Positions 1 to 8,144 of a stretch of DNA of 64,000 bases are shown in pieces; position 1 is the stretch's first letter, and every line of letters starts with the position of its first letter. Origin of the DNA: Streptomyces sp. MST-110588 (GTDB taxonomy: Bacteria; Actinomycetota; Actinomycetes; Streptomycetales; Streptomycetaceae); assembly GCF_022695595.1 (NCBI RefSeq), contig NZ_CP074380.1, positions 6,786,501 to 6,850,500 on the forward strand. The letters run 5' to 3'. Position numbers and translations under genes: made by a program. Under the pieces are notes generated by a model that did not search any database, had not been told where the DNA came from, and saw only the letters and a list, made by a program, of their open reading frames with translations.

Positions 1-495
1 GCCGACCGGCGATCCGTCTTCGACGGCCTGGTCGCCCCCGACGGACCGGTAGGGGAAGTACTGGCCGGCGTCGCCGCACTGGGCTCCGTGGTGGCACCGC
101 TGCCCACCGCCCTGTTGTCCGCCCGGCGCCCGGCCCGTGCCTTCATCGGCCACGTCGAGCCGACCTTCGACTGGACGCTGCGCTCACCCTGGACCGGCCA
201 GCACCTGACGGACGAACTCACCTCGGTGCTCTACGGCGGGCTGTGCGGCGGCGAACCGGTGGGCCTGGCCCTGGACCGGATCACCAAGGGAATCGCTGCC
301 TCGGCCCTGGCCCACGAAGAGGCACTGCACGCCTACAACGCGAGCGAGCACACCGAACGTGCCGGACTACGAGCGGCCCTGTACCACCGTCTGGTCGCCG
401 CCGACCGTACCGCCATGGTCATCCTCGGCGACCCCACAGCCGCCCTCCCCCTCCCCTCCCTCCCCCTACCTCCTCAACAGTCCTGGCGGTTCTGA
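1..495 (+). CDS. C-terminal part of a protein, possibly C25/CHAT-like (partial)
   Basis: The frame is open from base 1 and runs to a stop at 493-495, so only the last 164 residues are present and the start lies outside the window. An internal GTG at 88 exists, but the coding frame continues upstream of it. Visible landmarks are a segment AFIGHVEPTFDW, a helical region and a final VILGDPTAALPLP. The GDPT-type ending resembles the C-terminal part of gingipain-like (C25) or CHAT peptidase domains, but no catalytic His/Cys pair lies in the visible part. Function is therefore only a guess; that it is coding is fairly secure. Confidence 0.55.
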   Translation, partial: ADRRSVFDGLVAPDGPVGEVLAGVAALGSVVAPLPTALLSARRPARAFIGHVEPTFDWTLRSPWTGQHLTDELTSVLYGGLCGGEPVGLALDRITKGIAASALAHEEALHAYNASEHTERAGLRAALYHRLVAADRTAMVILGDPTAALPLPSLPLPPQQSWRF

Positions 496-507
496 CAGCC
501 CTGGTGG
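478..507. repeat. Copy A of a TCCTGGCGGTTCTGACAG-type repeat
   Basis: About 30 bp across the stop of the first gene closely match two adjacent copies at 3687-3733. The core is CAGTCCTGGCGGTTCTG followed by R-CAG. The copies bracket the hydrolase/TetR/transposase segment. Whether this is a boundary of inserted DNA or local low-complexity sequence cannot be decided by eye. Confidence 0.4.
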
Positions 508-614
508 TCCCGAGCAATTGTCAGGAGTCGTGGGTCGGGTGTCCTTGGGTTTCCTCGACGGTGCAGTTCGGTTCCGGTTGGTCCCGACGGAGGGCGTCGG
601 GCGGCGGTCGTCGG

Positions 615-1538
615 TTACCTGTGGGTGATCCCGCTGGTCTGCGGTTGCTCGTCGGTGCGGTCGGCGAGCGCGCGCAGTTCGTCAGCGTAGGTGGTCCAGA
701 CGTCGCGGGCGAGGAAGTGGCCGACTCCGGGCAGGGTGTGAAGGCTGGCACCGGGGATGGCGGCAGCGATGTCGTGCGCGGCCGTCACGCGCACAAGCGG
801 GTCGCTTTCGCCGTGCAGGACGAGGGTCGGCGCGGTGATCTGGGCCAGTGGTCCGCCGTGCCACTTCGCTCCGATCTGGCGGCTCTGCGCCTTCTGGTCG
901 CGGAAGCTGGCGACTTGGTGCGCTGCTTCCTTGTCTATGAACTCGCGCACATCGTGCTCGTCGATGTCCTGGCCGGGCGCGGCCAGGATGCGGGCGGCAG
1001 CGAGGGCCAGATCCAGGTTGCCCTGAGGGGTCTTGGGGTAGTGCAGCCGGGCGAAACGGGGCAGGCATGCCAGGCGCAGGTAACGCAGGAGGCTCAGGCC
1101 CTTCGCGTCGCTGGGGACCGCCGAGGAGGTGGCCAGGCTCAGCACGCGCCTGGGGTGGCGGATGGCGGTGCGCTGTGCGATGAGCCCGCCCATCGAGTGG
1201 CCGAGGAGGTGGGCGCCCTCCCAGCCGAGGGCGTCGAGGACGGCGACCGCGTCGTCGGTGAGGTCCTCGGCGCTGTAGGCCGGGGCTTTGCGGTGGAGCA
1301 GGGCCTTGACCGGCGGGCCGACGCGCCGGTCGGGCAGGTGGGTGGATTCGCCGGCGTCGCGCTGGTCGTAGGCCACGACGTGGAAGCCGTGGCCGACCAG
1401 TTCGGCCACCAGGCCGTCCGGCCACCAGAACCGTGAGGTGCCCAGTCCCATGACCAGTAGCAGCGGGTCGCCTCCCGCGCCGCCCAGGTCCTCGAAGGCG
1501 ATCTGTATCTCGCCGTTGTGCGCGAAGCGCGTCATCAT
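615..1538 (-). CDS. Alpha/beta-fold hydrolase
   Basis: A 307-residue alpha/beta hydrolase of the lactone-hydrolase/esterase type. The oxyanion region GLGTSRFWW is near residue 32, the nucleophile elbow is GHSMGG with Ser115, and the late catalytic His is in LPGVGHFLA. No signal peptide is seen, so the enzyme should be cytoplasmic. The ATG at 1538 is chosen because GGGAGG stands just upstream; a second ATG follows directly. It is transcribed away from the TetR gene at 1614, and the 75-bp gap holds the operator described below, so it is probably the regulator's target. The substrate is unknown. Confidence 0.85.
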   Translation of the reverse strand: MMTRFAHNGEIQIAFEDLGGAGGDPLLLVMGLGTSRFWWPDGLVAELVGHGFHVVAYDQRDAGESTHLPDRRVGPPVKALLHRKAPAYSAEDLTDDAVAVLDALGWEGAHLLGHSMGGLIAQRTAIRHPRRVLSLATSSAVPSDAKGLSLLRYLRLACLPRFARLHYPKTPQGNLDLALAAARILAAPGQDIDEHDVREFIDKEAAHQVASFRDQKAQSRQIGAKWHGGPLAQITAPTLVLHGESDPLVRVTAAHDIAAAIPGASLHTLPGVGHFLARDVWTTYADELRALADRTDEQPQTSGITHR

Positions 1539-1547
1539 GTCCCTCCC

Positions 1548-1573
1548 ATTCGCGAACACCATTCGCGAACACC
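1548..1573. promoter_or_regulatory. Tandem TTCGCGAA operator between hydrolase and TetR genes
   Basis: ATTCGCGAACACC occurs twice in direct tandem (1548-1560 and 1561-1573). Each copy holds the perfect 8-bp palindrome TTCGCGAA, with centres 13 bp apart. A further GCGA follows at 1578-1581. It lies 10 bp upstream of the hydrolase ATG and about 40 bp upstream of the TetR GTG, where a divergent TetR repressor would bind. Binding is inferred. Confidence 0.6.
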
Positions 1574-1613
1574 GTATGCGATAGGTAGGCTGGTGGCAAC
1601 GCGGGAGGTAGCA

Positions 1614-2285
1614 GTGGCAGGACAGCAGGAGCCGGTGATCTGGATGCGGCCGGAACAAGCGCCGGTCGGACGCCGGGCCGAGCGCAGCCGCGCCGAGATC
1701 ACCGCTGCCGCGGTGGAACTGGCCGACCGCGAGGGCCTGGACGTCGTCTCCATGCGACGCGTCGCATCCATCCTGGGCACCGGCGCCGCCTCGCTCTACC
1801 GCTACGTGGCCACCCGCGACGACCTGCTCGACCTGATGACCGACAGCACCGCGGGCGAATACGACCTGGCCGCCCCCAGCGGCGACTGGCAGGCCGACCT
1901 GCTCGCCATCGCCCGCCAGGCCCGGCAGATCATGCGCCGCCACCCGTGGCTGCCCGCCATGGTCATGAGCCGCCCCACGCTCGGCCCCCACGGGATCGAC
2001 CTTTTGGAGCATGTGCTCGACGTGCTCGCCGACCACCCGGCCGACCATGCGCGCAAACTTGAGGCGTTCGCCCTCCTCGGCGGCCTGACCGCGCTGTTCG
2101 TCCAGAACGAAACGGCTGCCGCGGACCCGAGCGCCACGCGCCAATCCGCCTACCTCCGCCACGTTGCCGCCGCGGGAAGCCACCCCCGCATTACCGCCTT
2201 GCTCGCCGCTTCCCCACCCGATGGCCACTCCCGCGACCGGTTCGACGCCGTACTCATCCGCGCTCTGACCGGCGTGCTGGGCTGA
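1614..2285 (+). CDS. TetR-family transcriptional regulator (TetR_C-type)
   Basis: A 223-residue regulator. An N-terminal helix-turn-helix (SRAEITAAAVELADREGLDV, then SMRRVASILGTGAASLYRYV) ends in the typical LYRYV recognition helix. The C-terminal part is an all-helical ligand domain of the TetR_C_1 type. The GTG at 1614 is preferred over upstream starts because GGGAGG sits 6 nt before it. It is divergent from the alpha/beta hydrolase with palindromes between them, suggesting autoregulation and control of the hydrolase in response to a small ligand, perhaps the hydrolase substrate. The ligand cannot be predicted. Confidence 0.85.
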   Translation: MAGQQEPVIWMRPEQAPVGRRAERSRAEITAAAVELADREGLDVVSMRRVASILGTGAASLYRYVATRDDLLDLMTDSTAGEYDLAAPSGDWQADLLAIARQARQIMRRHPWLPAMVMSRPTLGPHGIDLLEHVLDVLADHPADHARKLEAFALLGGLTALFVQNETAAADPSATRQSAYLRHVAAAGSHPRITALLAASPPDGHSRDRFDAVLIRALTGVLG

Positions 2286-2310
2286 CATCCGCCCCAGCCG
2301 GCCACGGGGA

Positions 2311-3557
2311 TCAGGCAGCGGCGGTCTCCGCGCGCCCGACCAGGACGCCGCCTTCGAACCTGGCGCCGGCGCGGACCGGCGGGACGAGGCGGGCTCCGGA
2401 AATCGCCCGCCGGCGAGCCGGGGCGGACTCAACGAGCTTGCACACCATGGCGAGAGCCGCGGCCGGGCCGCCCGCGCCGCGGGTGACCGTGGTGCGGACC
2501 TTGACCGTGCAGAAGGTCGACGCGATGGGGTCCGTGGTCCGCAGATGGATCCAGTGCCCGGCCGGGACGTCGTAGCACGCCCGAAGCCCCTCCCGGTCGC
2601 CGGTGATCTTCGCGACGGCCCTGGGCCACCTCGCGCCGTACGTCTTCGCGAACGCCGCGATCGCCCTCTCGGCATGGGCGCGGCCCTCGGCGTGGCAACT
2701 CTCCCGCCTCGCCTTCGTCGCACCCGACCGTGCGGATCTCGGCAGCGCGTTGGTGACGTTGCGGGCCTTGTGCACCCAGCACCGCTGATGCCGGGCGGTG
2801 GGGAACACCTCGGCGAGCGCCCTCCACAACCCCCTCGCACCGCCGCCGCCCACCAGCTCCGGGCCGCGCATCCCGCGGCGGCACTCGCGCAGCAAGTCGG
2901 CCCCCGACCCGGTGGACTCGCGCAGCCCCCCCGTGAGCGCGATCAACTCCTTGGCGCCGCCCAAGCCCACGCCGAGCAGGACCAGCACGCACGAGCGCGC
3001 CCGCCCCAGCCGCACCTTGGGGGAACGCCGTCGGCCCACACATACACGTCGTCGGACTCGGCGAGGTCGCGCCGCTGGAAGGCGGCATGGCCATCGGCCC
3101 ACTGCTCGGCCAGCCGCGTCACGGTCGCGGGCAACAGTCCCGCTGAGCTGCCGAGGAACTGCTCGCCTGCGGGCACGAAGTCTCCGCAGGAAAGCCCGTG
3201 CAGGTAGAGCCGTGGCAGCACCTCGGAGCCCTTCGGCGAGCGGCACCACGACGGGAGGAGCTTCGAGGAGAACCGCTGTCGCTCGCCGGTGGCCTCATCG
3301 ATGCGCCGGCCGTTCACGCGCGGGGCCACCACCCCCACCGGGCCGGCCGCGGTGACCACGGTCCGAGGCCGGTGGCGGCCGTCGCGGACCACCAGGCGGC
3401 GTCCGGCAGCATCGGTCTCAGCAGCCAACTCGGCCACGTACTGGCTGACCTCGGCCTCCACAGCGGCCTCGAGCACTCGGCGGCCACCCTCCCGCACGAT
3501 CTCGTCGAGCAGGGAACCGGACCCGGTGGAACCGTCAGCAGTGACCAGGCCGGGCAC
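2311..3557 (-). pseudogene. Degenerate IS256-family (mutator-type) transposase
   Basis: Two frames together give one IS256-type transposase. 3557-2943 supplies the N-terminal half (SLLDEIVREGGRR, then PRVNGRRIDEATGERQRFSSK, then VYVWADG with the first catalytic Asp). About 3030 down to 2311 supplies the rest (KVRLGRARSCVLVLLGVG, then RHQRCWVHKARNVTN). The shift is at about 3018-3030, where VHPKVRLG is expected and one base is missing. The second catalytic Asp, expected in VGDGA, is Gly (GGGGARG), and the Glu expected in NPIESTF is Ala (DPIASTF), so two of three DDE residues are lost. Many other substitutions are present. No clean terminal repeats or target duplication were found. Confidence 0.85.
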
Positions 3558-3880
3558 GGGCGCACCTTCCCGACCCGCGCTGCGAACGCGGCCCTACTCG
3601 GTGACCACCCCAGGACCATTCGGGAAGGCACGCCCGCCGCGTGCCCCCGGAACCGATCCACAAGTCCTGAGCTTTGCTCCTGGTGTGGGTCCTGGCGGTC
3701 CTGACAGTCCTGGCGGTTCTGGCAGTTCTGGTACGCCTGACGCCTCCTAGTCTTGCTCCTTGTCGGATGCCGGCAGCAACAGTGTCAGGAGGGCTGTCAG
3801 CGTGGACCACCGTTACCGACTGCCGTCGTCACCGAGTGCCGTCGCCAACCGCCGTCATCGTCGGTCGTCACCGACTTCCC
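3558..3880. other. Gene-free segment with short repeats
   Basis: This 323-bp gap separates the transposase relic from the flavin-binding protein gene. It holds imperfect tandem copies of TCCTGGCGGTYCTGRCAG at 3687-3733 matching 478-507, then TGTCAGGAGGGCTGTCAG at 3782-3799 and a run of ACCG-rich short repeats. No coding frame with recognisable similarity is seen. It may include the outer end of the dead insertion sequence. Confidence 0.4.
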
Positions 3881-4528
3881 TCACCGGTTGTCGCGGTACA
3901 ACTTCTCCGCATACCGCGGACCGTAGTACTCCTCCAACGCCTCCAGGGAAGCGTTCACCTTCTCCACCCCCTTGGCTATACGGGCTCTGGACGGCAGGCG
4001 CTCGGGCTCCCAGGTCTCCGGCTTCCACAGGTCCGAGCGCAGGAACGCCTTGGAGCAGTGGTAGAAGACCTCCTCGATCTCCACCAGCAACGCCAGCCTG
4101 GGCCGATTGCCCTTGACCACCATCTCGTCGAAGAACGGCGCATCGCGCAGCACCCGGGCCCGCCCGTTGATCCGCAGGGAGTCACCGCGCCCCGGCACGA
4201 GGTAGTTCAGGCCGACGTGAGGATTGGCGAGTACGTTCCGGAAGCCGTCCACCCGCCTGTTACCGGGGCGGTCCGGGATCACGATCGTGGTGTCGTCCAG
4301 TATGAGCGTGAAGCCCGCGGGGTCGCCCTTGGGCGAGACATCACAGCGCCCCTGGCCGTCCGAGGTTCCTATGAGACAGAACGGCGAGCGCGCCAGCCAC
4401 TGCCGGTCCAGCTCGTGCAGGCATGTCCGCGTCTTGTTCGCAGCCCGTTCATCGGGCTCTCCCACCAGTTCCCGCAACTCGGCCTCGGACGAGACCTCCA
4501 CACCCGCTGTCAGCTCCACCGTTCCCAC
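3881..4528 (-). CDS. Pyridoxamine 5'-phosphate oxidase-family FMN-binding protein (MSMEG_1061-like)
   Basis: A 215-residue protein with a PPOX split-barrel fold. Landmarks are FCLIGTSDGQGRCDVSPKGD, IPDRPGNRRVDGFRNVLANPHVGL and INGRARVL, the phosphate- and flavin-contacting stretches of the MSMEG_1061-type FMN-dependent proteins. The C-terminal half carries the family's helical extension (EEVFYHCSKAFLRSDLW). It starts at a GTG (4526-4528) with GGGGAG upstream. It is a single gene, separated from the two-component operon by a strong hairpin. It is probably an oxidoreductase or flavin-binding protein of unknown substrate in the cytoplasm. Confidence 0.8.
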   Translation of the reverse strand: MGTVELTAGVEVSSEAELRELVGEPDERAANKTRTCLHELDRQWLARSPFCLIGTSDGQGRCDVSPKGDPAGFTLILDDTTIVIPDRPGNRRVDGFRNVLANPHVGLNYLVPGRGDSLRINGRARVLRDAPFFDEMVVKGNRPRLALLVEIEEVFYHCSKAFLRSDLWKPETWEPERLPSRARIAKGVEKVNASLEALEEYYGPRYAEKLYRDNR

Positions 4529-4679
4529 TCTGCTCTCCCCTCATCCATCCGGCTTTCAGCTCGACCCTACGTGGCCCGCCACCGCACGCTCCGCCCACAA
4601 CGCCGCCACCTTTCCCACCGCTTGATCCAGCCCTGTTGGTCATGACTGAATGATGCGCCGGCGCGGTGGGGCGGCACAT

Positions 4680-4716
4680 TGCGGAAAACCGCAGAACTTC
4701 ACTGCGGTTTTCCGCA
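4680..4716 (-). terminator. 15-bp perfect hairpin downstream of the two-component genes
   Basis: TGCGGAAAACCGCAG (4680-4694), a 7-nt loop and the exact reverse complement (4702-4716) form a perfect stem just beyond the response-regulator stop. Each arm is itself GCGG-N4-CCGC, so two small hairpins could form instead. There is no U-tract, which is common for terminators in this group. Confidence 0.65.
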
Positions 4717-4733
4717 GGGTGCGGGTCAGCGTC

Positions 4734-5405
4734 TTATAGAGGGGTCGAATACGGGGAGAACTGCGCCCGGAGATAAGCCAGTACGGCGTGGACGCGGCGG
4801 TGGCCGTCTTCCGGTGCCGGCAGGTCCAGTTTCATGAAGATGTTGCCGATGTGTTTGTTGACCGAGGTCTCGGCGATGTGCAGCAACGAACCGATGGCGG
4901 TGTTGCTGTGTCCTTCGGCCATCAGCGCCAGTACCTCACGTTCCCGGGGTGTCAGCGCGCCCAGCGGGTCGTTGCCGGCCTTGCGGACCATGAGCTGTGA
5001 GATGACCTCCGGGTCCATGGCCGTACCGCCCTTGGTGACGCGTTCCAGGGCATCCAGGAACTCTTCCGTACGGCCCACCCGGTCCTTGAGCAGATACCCG
5101 ACCCCCGACGCGCTGTGCGCCAGCAGTTCGCCGGCGTACGCCCGTTCCACGTACTGCGACAGGACGAGAACCGGCAGGTCGGGGATCTGCTTACGGGCCT
5201 CGACGGCGGCCCGCAGCCCCTCGTCGCGGAAGTCCGGCGGCAGCCGCACATCGACCACCGCGGCGTCCGGGCGGTGTTCCAGCAGCGCCGCCAGCAGCTC
5301 CTCGCCCGTGCCGGCGACCGCCACGATCTCGTGCCCCTCACTGGTCAGCAGAAGACACAGCCCGTCCCGGAGCAGGGCGTTGTCCTCGGCGATCACGATC
5401 CGCAT
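4734..5405 (-). CDS. NarL/LuxR-family response regulator
   Basis: A 223-residue two-domain response regulator. The receiver has the acidic pair ED at residues 7-8, the phosphoacceptor Asp52 in VVDVRLPP, and the late Lys in YLLKDRV. The C-terminal LuxR-type helix-turn-helix is LTPREREVLALMAEGHSN followed by TAIGSLLHIAETSVNKHI. The ATG at 5405 lies inside the end of the kinase gene (13-nt overlap), so the pair is translationally coupled. It is expected to be phosphorylated by the upstream kinase and to bind DNA; its targets are not evident. Confidence 0.92.
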   Translation of the reverse strand: MRIVIAEDNALLRDGLCLLLTSEGHEIVAVAGTGEELLAALLEHRPDAAVVDVRLPPDFRDEGLRAAVEARKQIPDLPVLVLSQYVERAYAGELLAHSASGVGYLLKDRVGRTEEFLDALERVTKGGTAMDPEVISQLMVRKAGNDPLGALTPREREVLALMAEGHSNTAIGSLLHIAETSVNKHIGNIFMKLDLPAPEDGHRRVHAVLAYLRAQFSPYSTPL

Positions 5406-6571
5406 GGAATCTCCACTTCGAGCACCGTCGGTCCACCCGGCGGGCTGGTCAGTACGGTGGTGCCGTCGAAGGCGGCCACCCGGCGGCGGATGCCGGCGAT
5501 CCCGCCGCCGGCGCCTTCCACCGCGCCACCTCGGCCATTGTCCTGCACCCGGACGCCCACCCGCCGTTCGTCGATCCGTATGCGGACCGAGGCGCTGGCC
5601 GCGCCACTGTGCTTGGCGACATTGGTCAGTGCCTCGGACACCACGAAGTAGGCGGCGGCCTCCACGGCGGCGGGTGCCCGGGGGCCCGCCCCCGCGTGTC
5701 CCTCGTCGAAGTCGATCTCTGTCGGAACCTGGCACAGCGCGGCCAGGGACCGTACGGCCTCATGGAGACCGAGGTCCATCAGGACGGGCGGGTAGATGCC
5801 GCGCACCAGTTGGCGCAGCGAGTCCAGGGCCTGTCCCGTCACCTGCCGGGCCTCCTCCACCAGGCCGGGGACCTGCTCGGGACGTGTCCGCAGCGCCCGG
5901 TCGATCATGCCCAGGCGCAGGGAGACCGCGACGATTCCGGCCTGGGCGCCGTCGTGCAGGTCCCGCTCGATCCGGCGCAGTTCCGCGTCGTGCGCGTCCA
6001 GGGCGGCGGCACGGGTCGCCGACAGCTCCACGACGCGTTGCCGCAGATCCTCCCTGCCGTCCGTGGCGAGCAGCGGCCGGGAGCCGAGGACGTGCAGGCG
6101 GGCGAGGAGGACCACCGCGACGGCGGCGAGCACCGCCAGGACCGCGCCGACGAAGAATGACGCGATGGCCAGGGGCCAGGAGTCGACGGTCCAGGCGATG
6201 ACGGTTCCGCGCTCCTCCGGCGGCACCAGCGTCCACCACACCGGGGCGGAGAGCCAGTTGATGGCTTTGCCGCACAGGGAGATCGCTCCCGCGCACACCA
6301 TGGTGCCCGGGATTCCGTGGGCCAGCAGCCAGATGATGTCCTGGCCGGTGGCCCCGTCACCGTAACGGGGGTGCGCACGGGGGACCGGCGTGAACGTTTC
6401 GCCCAGCAGGCAGGCCACTTGGCGGCGGTGGAAATCGGCGAATCCGTCGAGCAGGGACGGTGAGCACAGAAATACGGGTAACCCCGCTGCGGCGACCACA
6501 CCAGTACCGAGACAGATGAGGACATACCGCAGAGAAGCGAGGAAACGGCCGAGCAAGGTACCACCGTCCAT
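5393..6571 (-). CDS. Sensor histidine kinase, NarX/DesK-type (HisKA_3)
   Basis: A 392-residue membrane kinase. N-terminal hydrophobic segments lie at about residues 13-35, 80-105 and 135-160, with an extracytoplasmic stretch between the first two. The dimerisation/phosphoacceptor motif is RRIERDLHDGAQ with His206. The HATPase domain shows the N-box SEALTNVAKHSGA and a G-box DNGRGGA. This is the family that pairs with NarL/LuxR regulators, and its gene overlaps the regulator gene at 5393-5405. The stimulus is unknown; the external loop is only about 45 residues. The start at 6571 has no obvious Shine-Dalgarno sequence and is less certain. Confidence 0.9.
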   Translation of the reverse strand: MDGGTLLGRFLASLRYVLICLGTGVVAAAGLPVFLCSPSLLDGFADFHRRQVACLLGETFTPVPRAHPRYGDGATGQDIIWLLAHGIPGTMVCAGAISLCGKAINWLSAPVWWTLVPPEERGTVIAWTVDSWPLAIASFFVGAVLAVLAAVAVVLLARLHVLGSRPLLATDGREDLRQRVVELSATRAAALDAHDAELRRIERDLHDGAQAGIVAVSLRLGMIDRALRTRPEQVPGLVEEARQVTGQALDSLRQLVRGIYPPVLMDLGLHEAVRSLAALCQVPTEIDFDEGHAGAGPRAPAAVEAAAYFVVSEALTNVAKHSGAASASVRIRIDERRVGVRVQDNGRGGAVEGAGGGIAGIRRRVAAFDGTTVLTSPPGGPTVLEVEIPCGS

Positions 6572-6892
6572 ATGGCCCGAGGGCGGAGCGAACTTCCTCT
6601 CACATTGTGCGGAAGACGCCGTCGCCCGTCATGCCGCCACCCGCCGCGCCGGTCGCTTGTGCGACGTGAAGTGGTCGTGAAACGGAGGTCACAGGGGGGA
6701 GATCACGGCGGAAAACACAGCACGGCGCCGCCGCCCTTGAGGTGAGAAGGCGGCGGCGCCGTGGAAGCCGGGGGGTCGTCGCAGTCGGCCCCCGGCGGCC
6801 CGGGTACGCGATCGGCCGCGGGCGCGGCGTCATCGCGTCACGAAACGCTGGGCGAGCGCGCGGCGTCAGACCGGCGCGCGCCCGGTGCGGGG
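6572..6892. other. Intergenic segment between kinase and LPMO genes
   Basis: This 321-bp gap contains the kinase promoter region and the LPMO terminator at 6721-6763. The rest is GC-rich sequence without a convincing coding frame. Confidence 0.5.
6721..6763 (-). terminator. 15-bp stem terminator of the LPMO gene
   Basis: CACGGCGCCGCCGCC (6721-6735) pairs perfectly with GGCGGCGGCGCCGTG (6749-6763) around a 13-nt loop. It lies about 130 nt beyond the LPMO stop on the same transcript. Confidence 0.65.
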
Positions 6893-7906
6893 TCAGCCGC
6901 GGTGGCGTACGGCCTTGCGGCGGGCGTTGGTGAAGAGCACCGCGGCGCCCAGGGCCACCACGGACGCCCCGGCTATGGCGATCGGCGCGGTGGAACTGTC
7001 GCCTCCGGTCTTGGCGAGGTGCTGACCGTCGACCGCCTTGGAGGCGCCGCCGTTCGGCTTCGGGTCGTTGCCGGCCCGGTCGCCGGCACCGTGGGCGGCG
7101 GCATCGTGACCGCCATGCCCGTTCCCGGCGTGGACGTCGATCTCCCCGTGACCGTCGTGTGCCACGGTCGACTTGTCGGCAGCCGCGGCGATCTGTGCGT
7201 CGTTCGGCGCGGCGGCGAGCGGAGCCGCCTGGCCGCCCTTGCCACCGCTCTTCCCGCCCGCACCGCCGTTGTCCTTGCCGAAGACGACGTCGGAGCAGGT
7301 GTAGAACGCCTCGGGGCTGTCCGAGCGCTGCCAGATGCTGTAGATCAGATGACGCCCGGACTTCGCGGGCACCTTGCCGCTGAAGACGTAGTCACCGTTT
7401 TGCAGCCGCGGGTTGGTGACCTTCGCGAACGGCTTGGACTCCAGGTCGGACCACTTCAACGGCTTCTTCGGGTCGTAGCCGTCCTTCGTGACGTAGAGCT
7501 CGAAGGTCCCCTTGTGCGGAGCGGTGGCCTTGTAGTGGAAGGTGTGGGCGCCGGCCCGCATCTTGGTGGACGGCCAGTCGGCACGCGGCAGGTCCAGTCC
7601 CCTGTACTTGTACTTTCCCGCGCTGCACAGCTTCCCGTCGGGGATGATCTGCTTCGAACGTCCCGCGGCGTTGGCCATGTTGACCTCGTTCCAGTCGTAG
7701 AGGGGCTGGGTGCCGCCGGCCCGTACGAGCGCCTTGCACGCGGCGGAGCGCGGGTGCTCGGGGCCCTCCGCGAAACAGGCCGAGATCCGGCTGACCGGGT
7801 CGGTCATCGAACCGTGTGCGACGGCCGGGCTCGCGGTGAGTGCGGTCAGCGCGAGCGGGGCGATACCGACGATCGCGATTCCGGCGGCCGTACGACGAGC
7901 GGTCAT
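6893..7906 (-). CDS. AA10 lytic polysaccharide monooxygenase with C-terminal LAxTG wall anchor
   Basis: A 337-residue secreted copper enzyme that would cleave chitin or cellulose oxidatively. The signal peptide ends ASPAVA, giving His31 as mature residue 1; with His131 (TAPHKG) it forms the histidine brace, and YTCSDVVF supplies the usual axial Phe. The catalytic domain spans about 31-208. It is followed by a Gly/Ala/His-rich linker and a C-terminal LAKTG motif, a hydrophobic helix (APIAIAGASVVALGAAVLF) and RRKAVRHRG, a class E-type sortase signal. The ATG at 7906 has AGGAG upstream. Wall anchoring is inferred from the motif. No separate carbohydrate-binding domain is visible. Confidence 0.9.
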   Translation of the reverse strand: MTARRTAAGIAIVGIAPLALTALTASPAVAHGSMTDPVSRISACFAEGPEHPRSAACKALVRAGGTQPLYDWNEVNMANAAGRSKQIIPDGKLCSAGKYKYRGLDLPRADWPSTKMRAGAHTFHYKATAPHKGTFELYVTKDGYDPKKPLKWSDLESKPFAKVTNPRLQNGDYVFSGKVPAKSGRHLIYSIWQRSDSPEAFYTCSDVVFGKDNGGAGGKSGGKGGQAAPLAAAPNDAQIAAAADKSTVAHDGHGEIDVHAGNGHGGHDAAAHGAGDRAGNDPKPNGGASKAVDGQHLAKTGGDSSTAPIAIAGASVVALGAAVLFTNARRKAVRHRG

Positions 7907-8144
7907 CGTGGGGGTCTCCTTCGGGACTTCTTGCCTTGCGATGACACGCACGCTAGCCGCGCCGAACAGCTCGAACGCCCCTGAAAGCCCTTCGACTGCG
8001 ATCTTTATGGCGCCCTTAAGGAAGCGCTAAGAGAGGCCACAGGTAGACCGGGAGAAAACGGTGCTCCGAGCTGGGACCCCTCTCCCGGACGGTCCGTGAC
8101 CGTCCGCAGGAAACACCAGCCGATGTGCCGGGGCCGGTTCGCGG

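Noticed and set aside
3010..3040. Programmed ribosomal frameshift in the IS256-type transposase
   Set aside because: IS256 transposases are single frames, and two catalytic residues are also lost, so decay is the better explanation.
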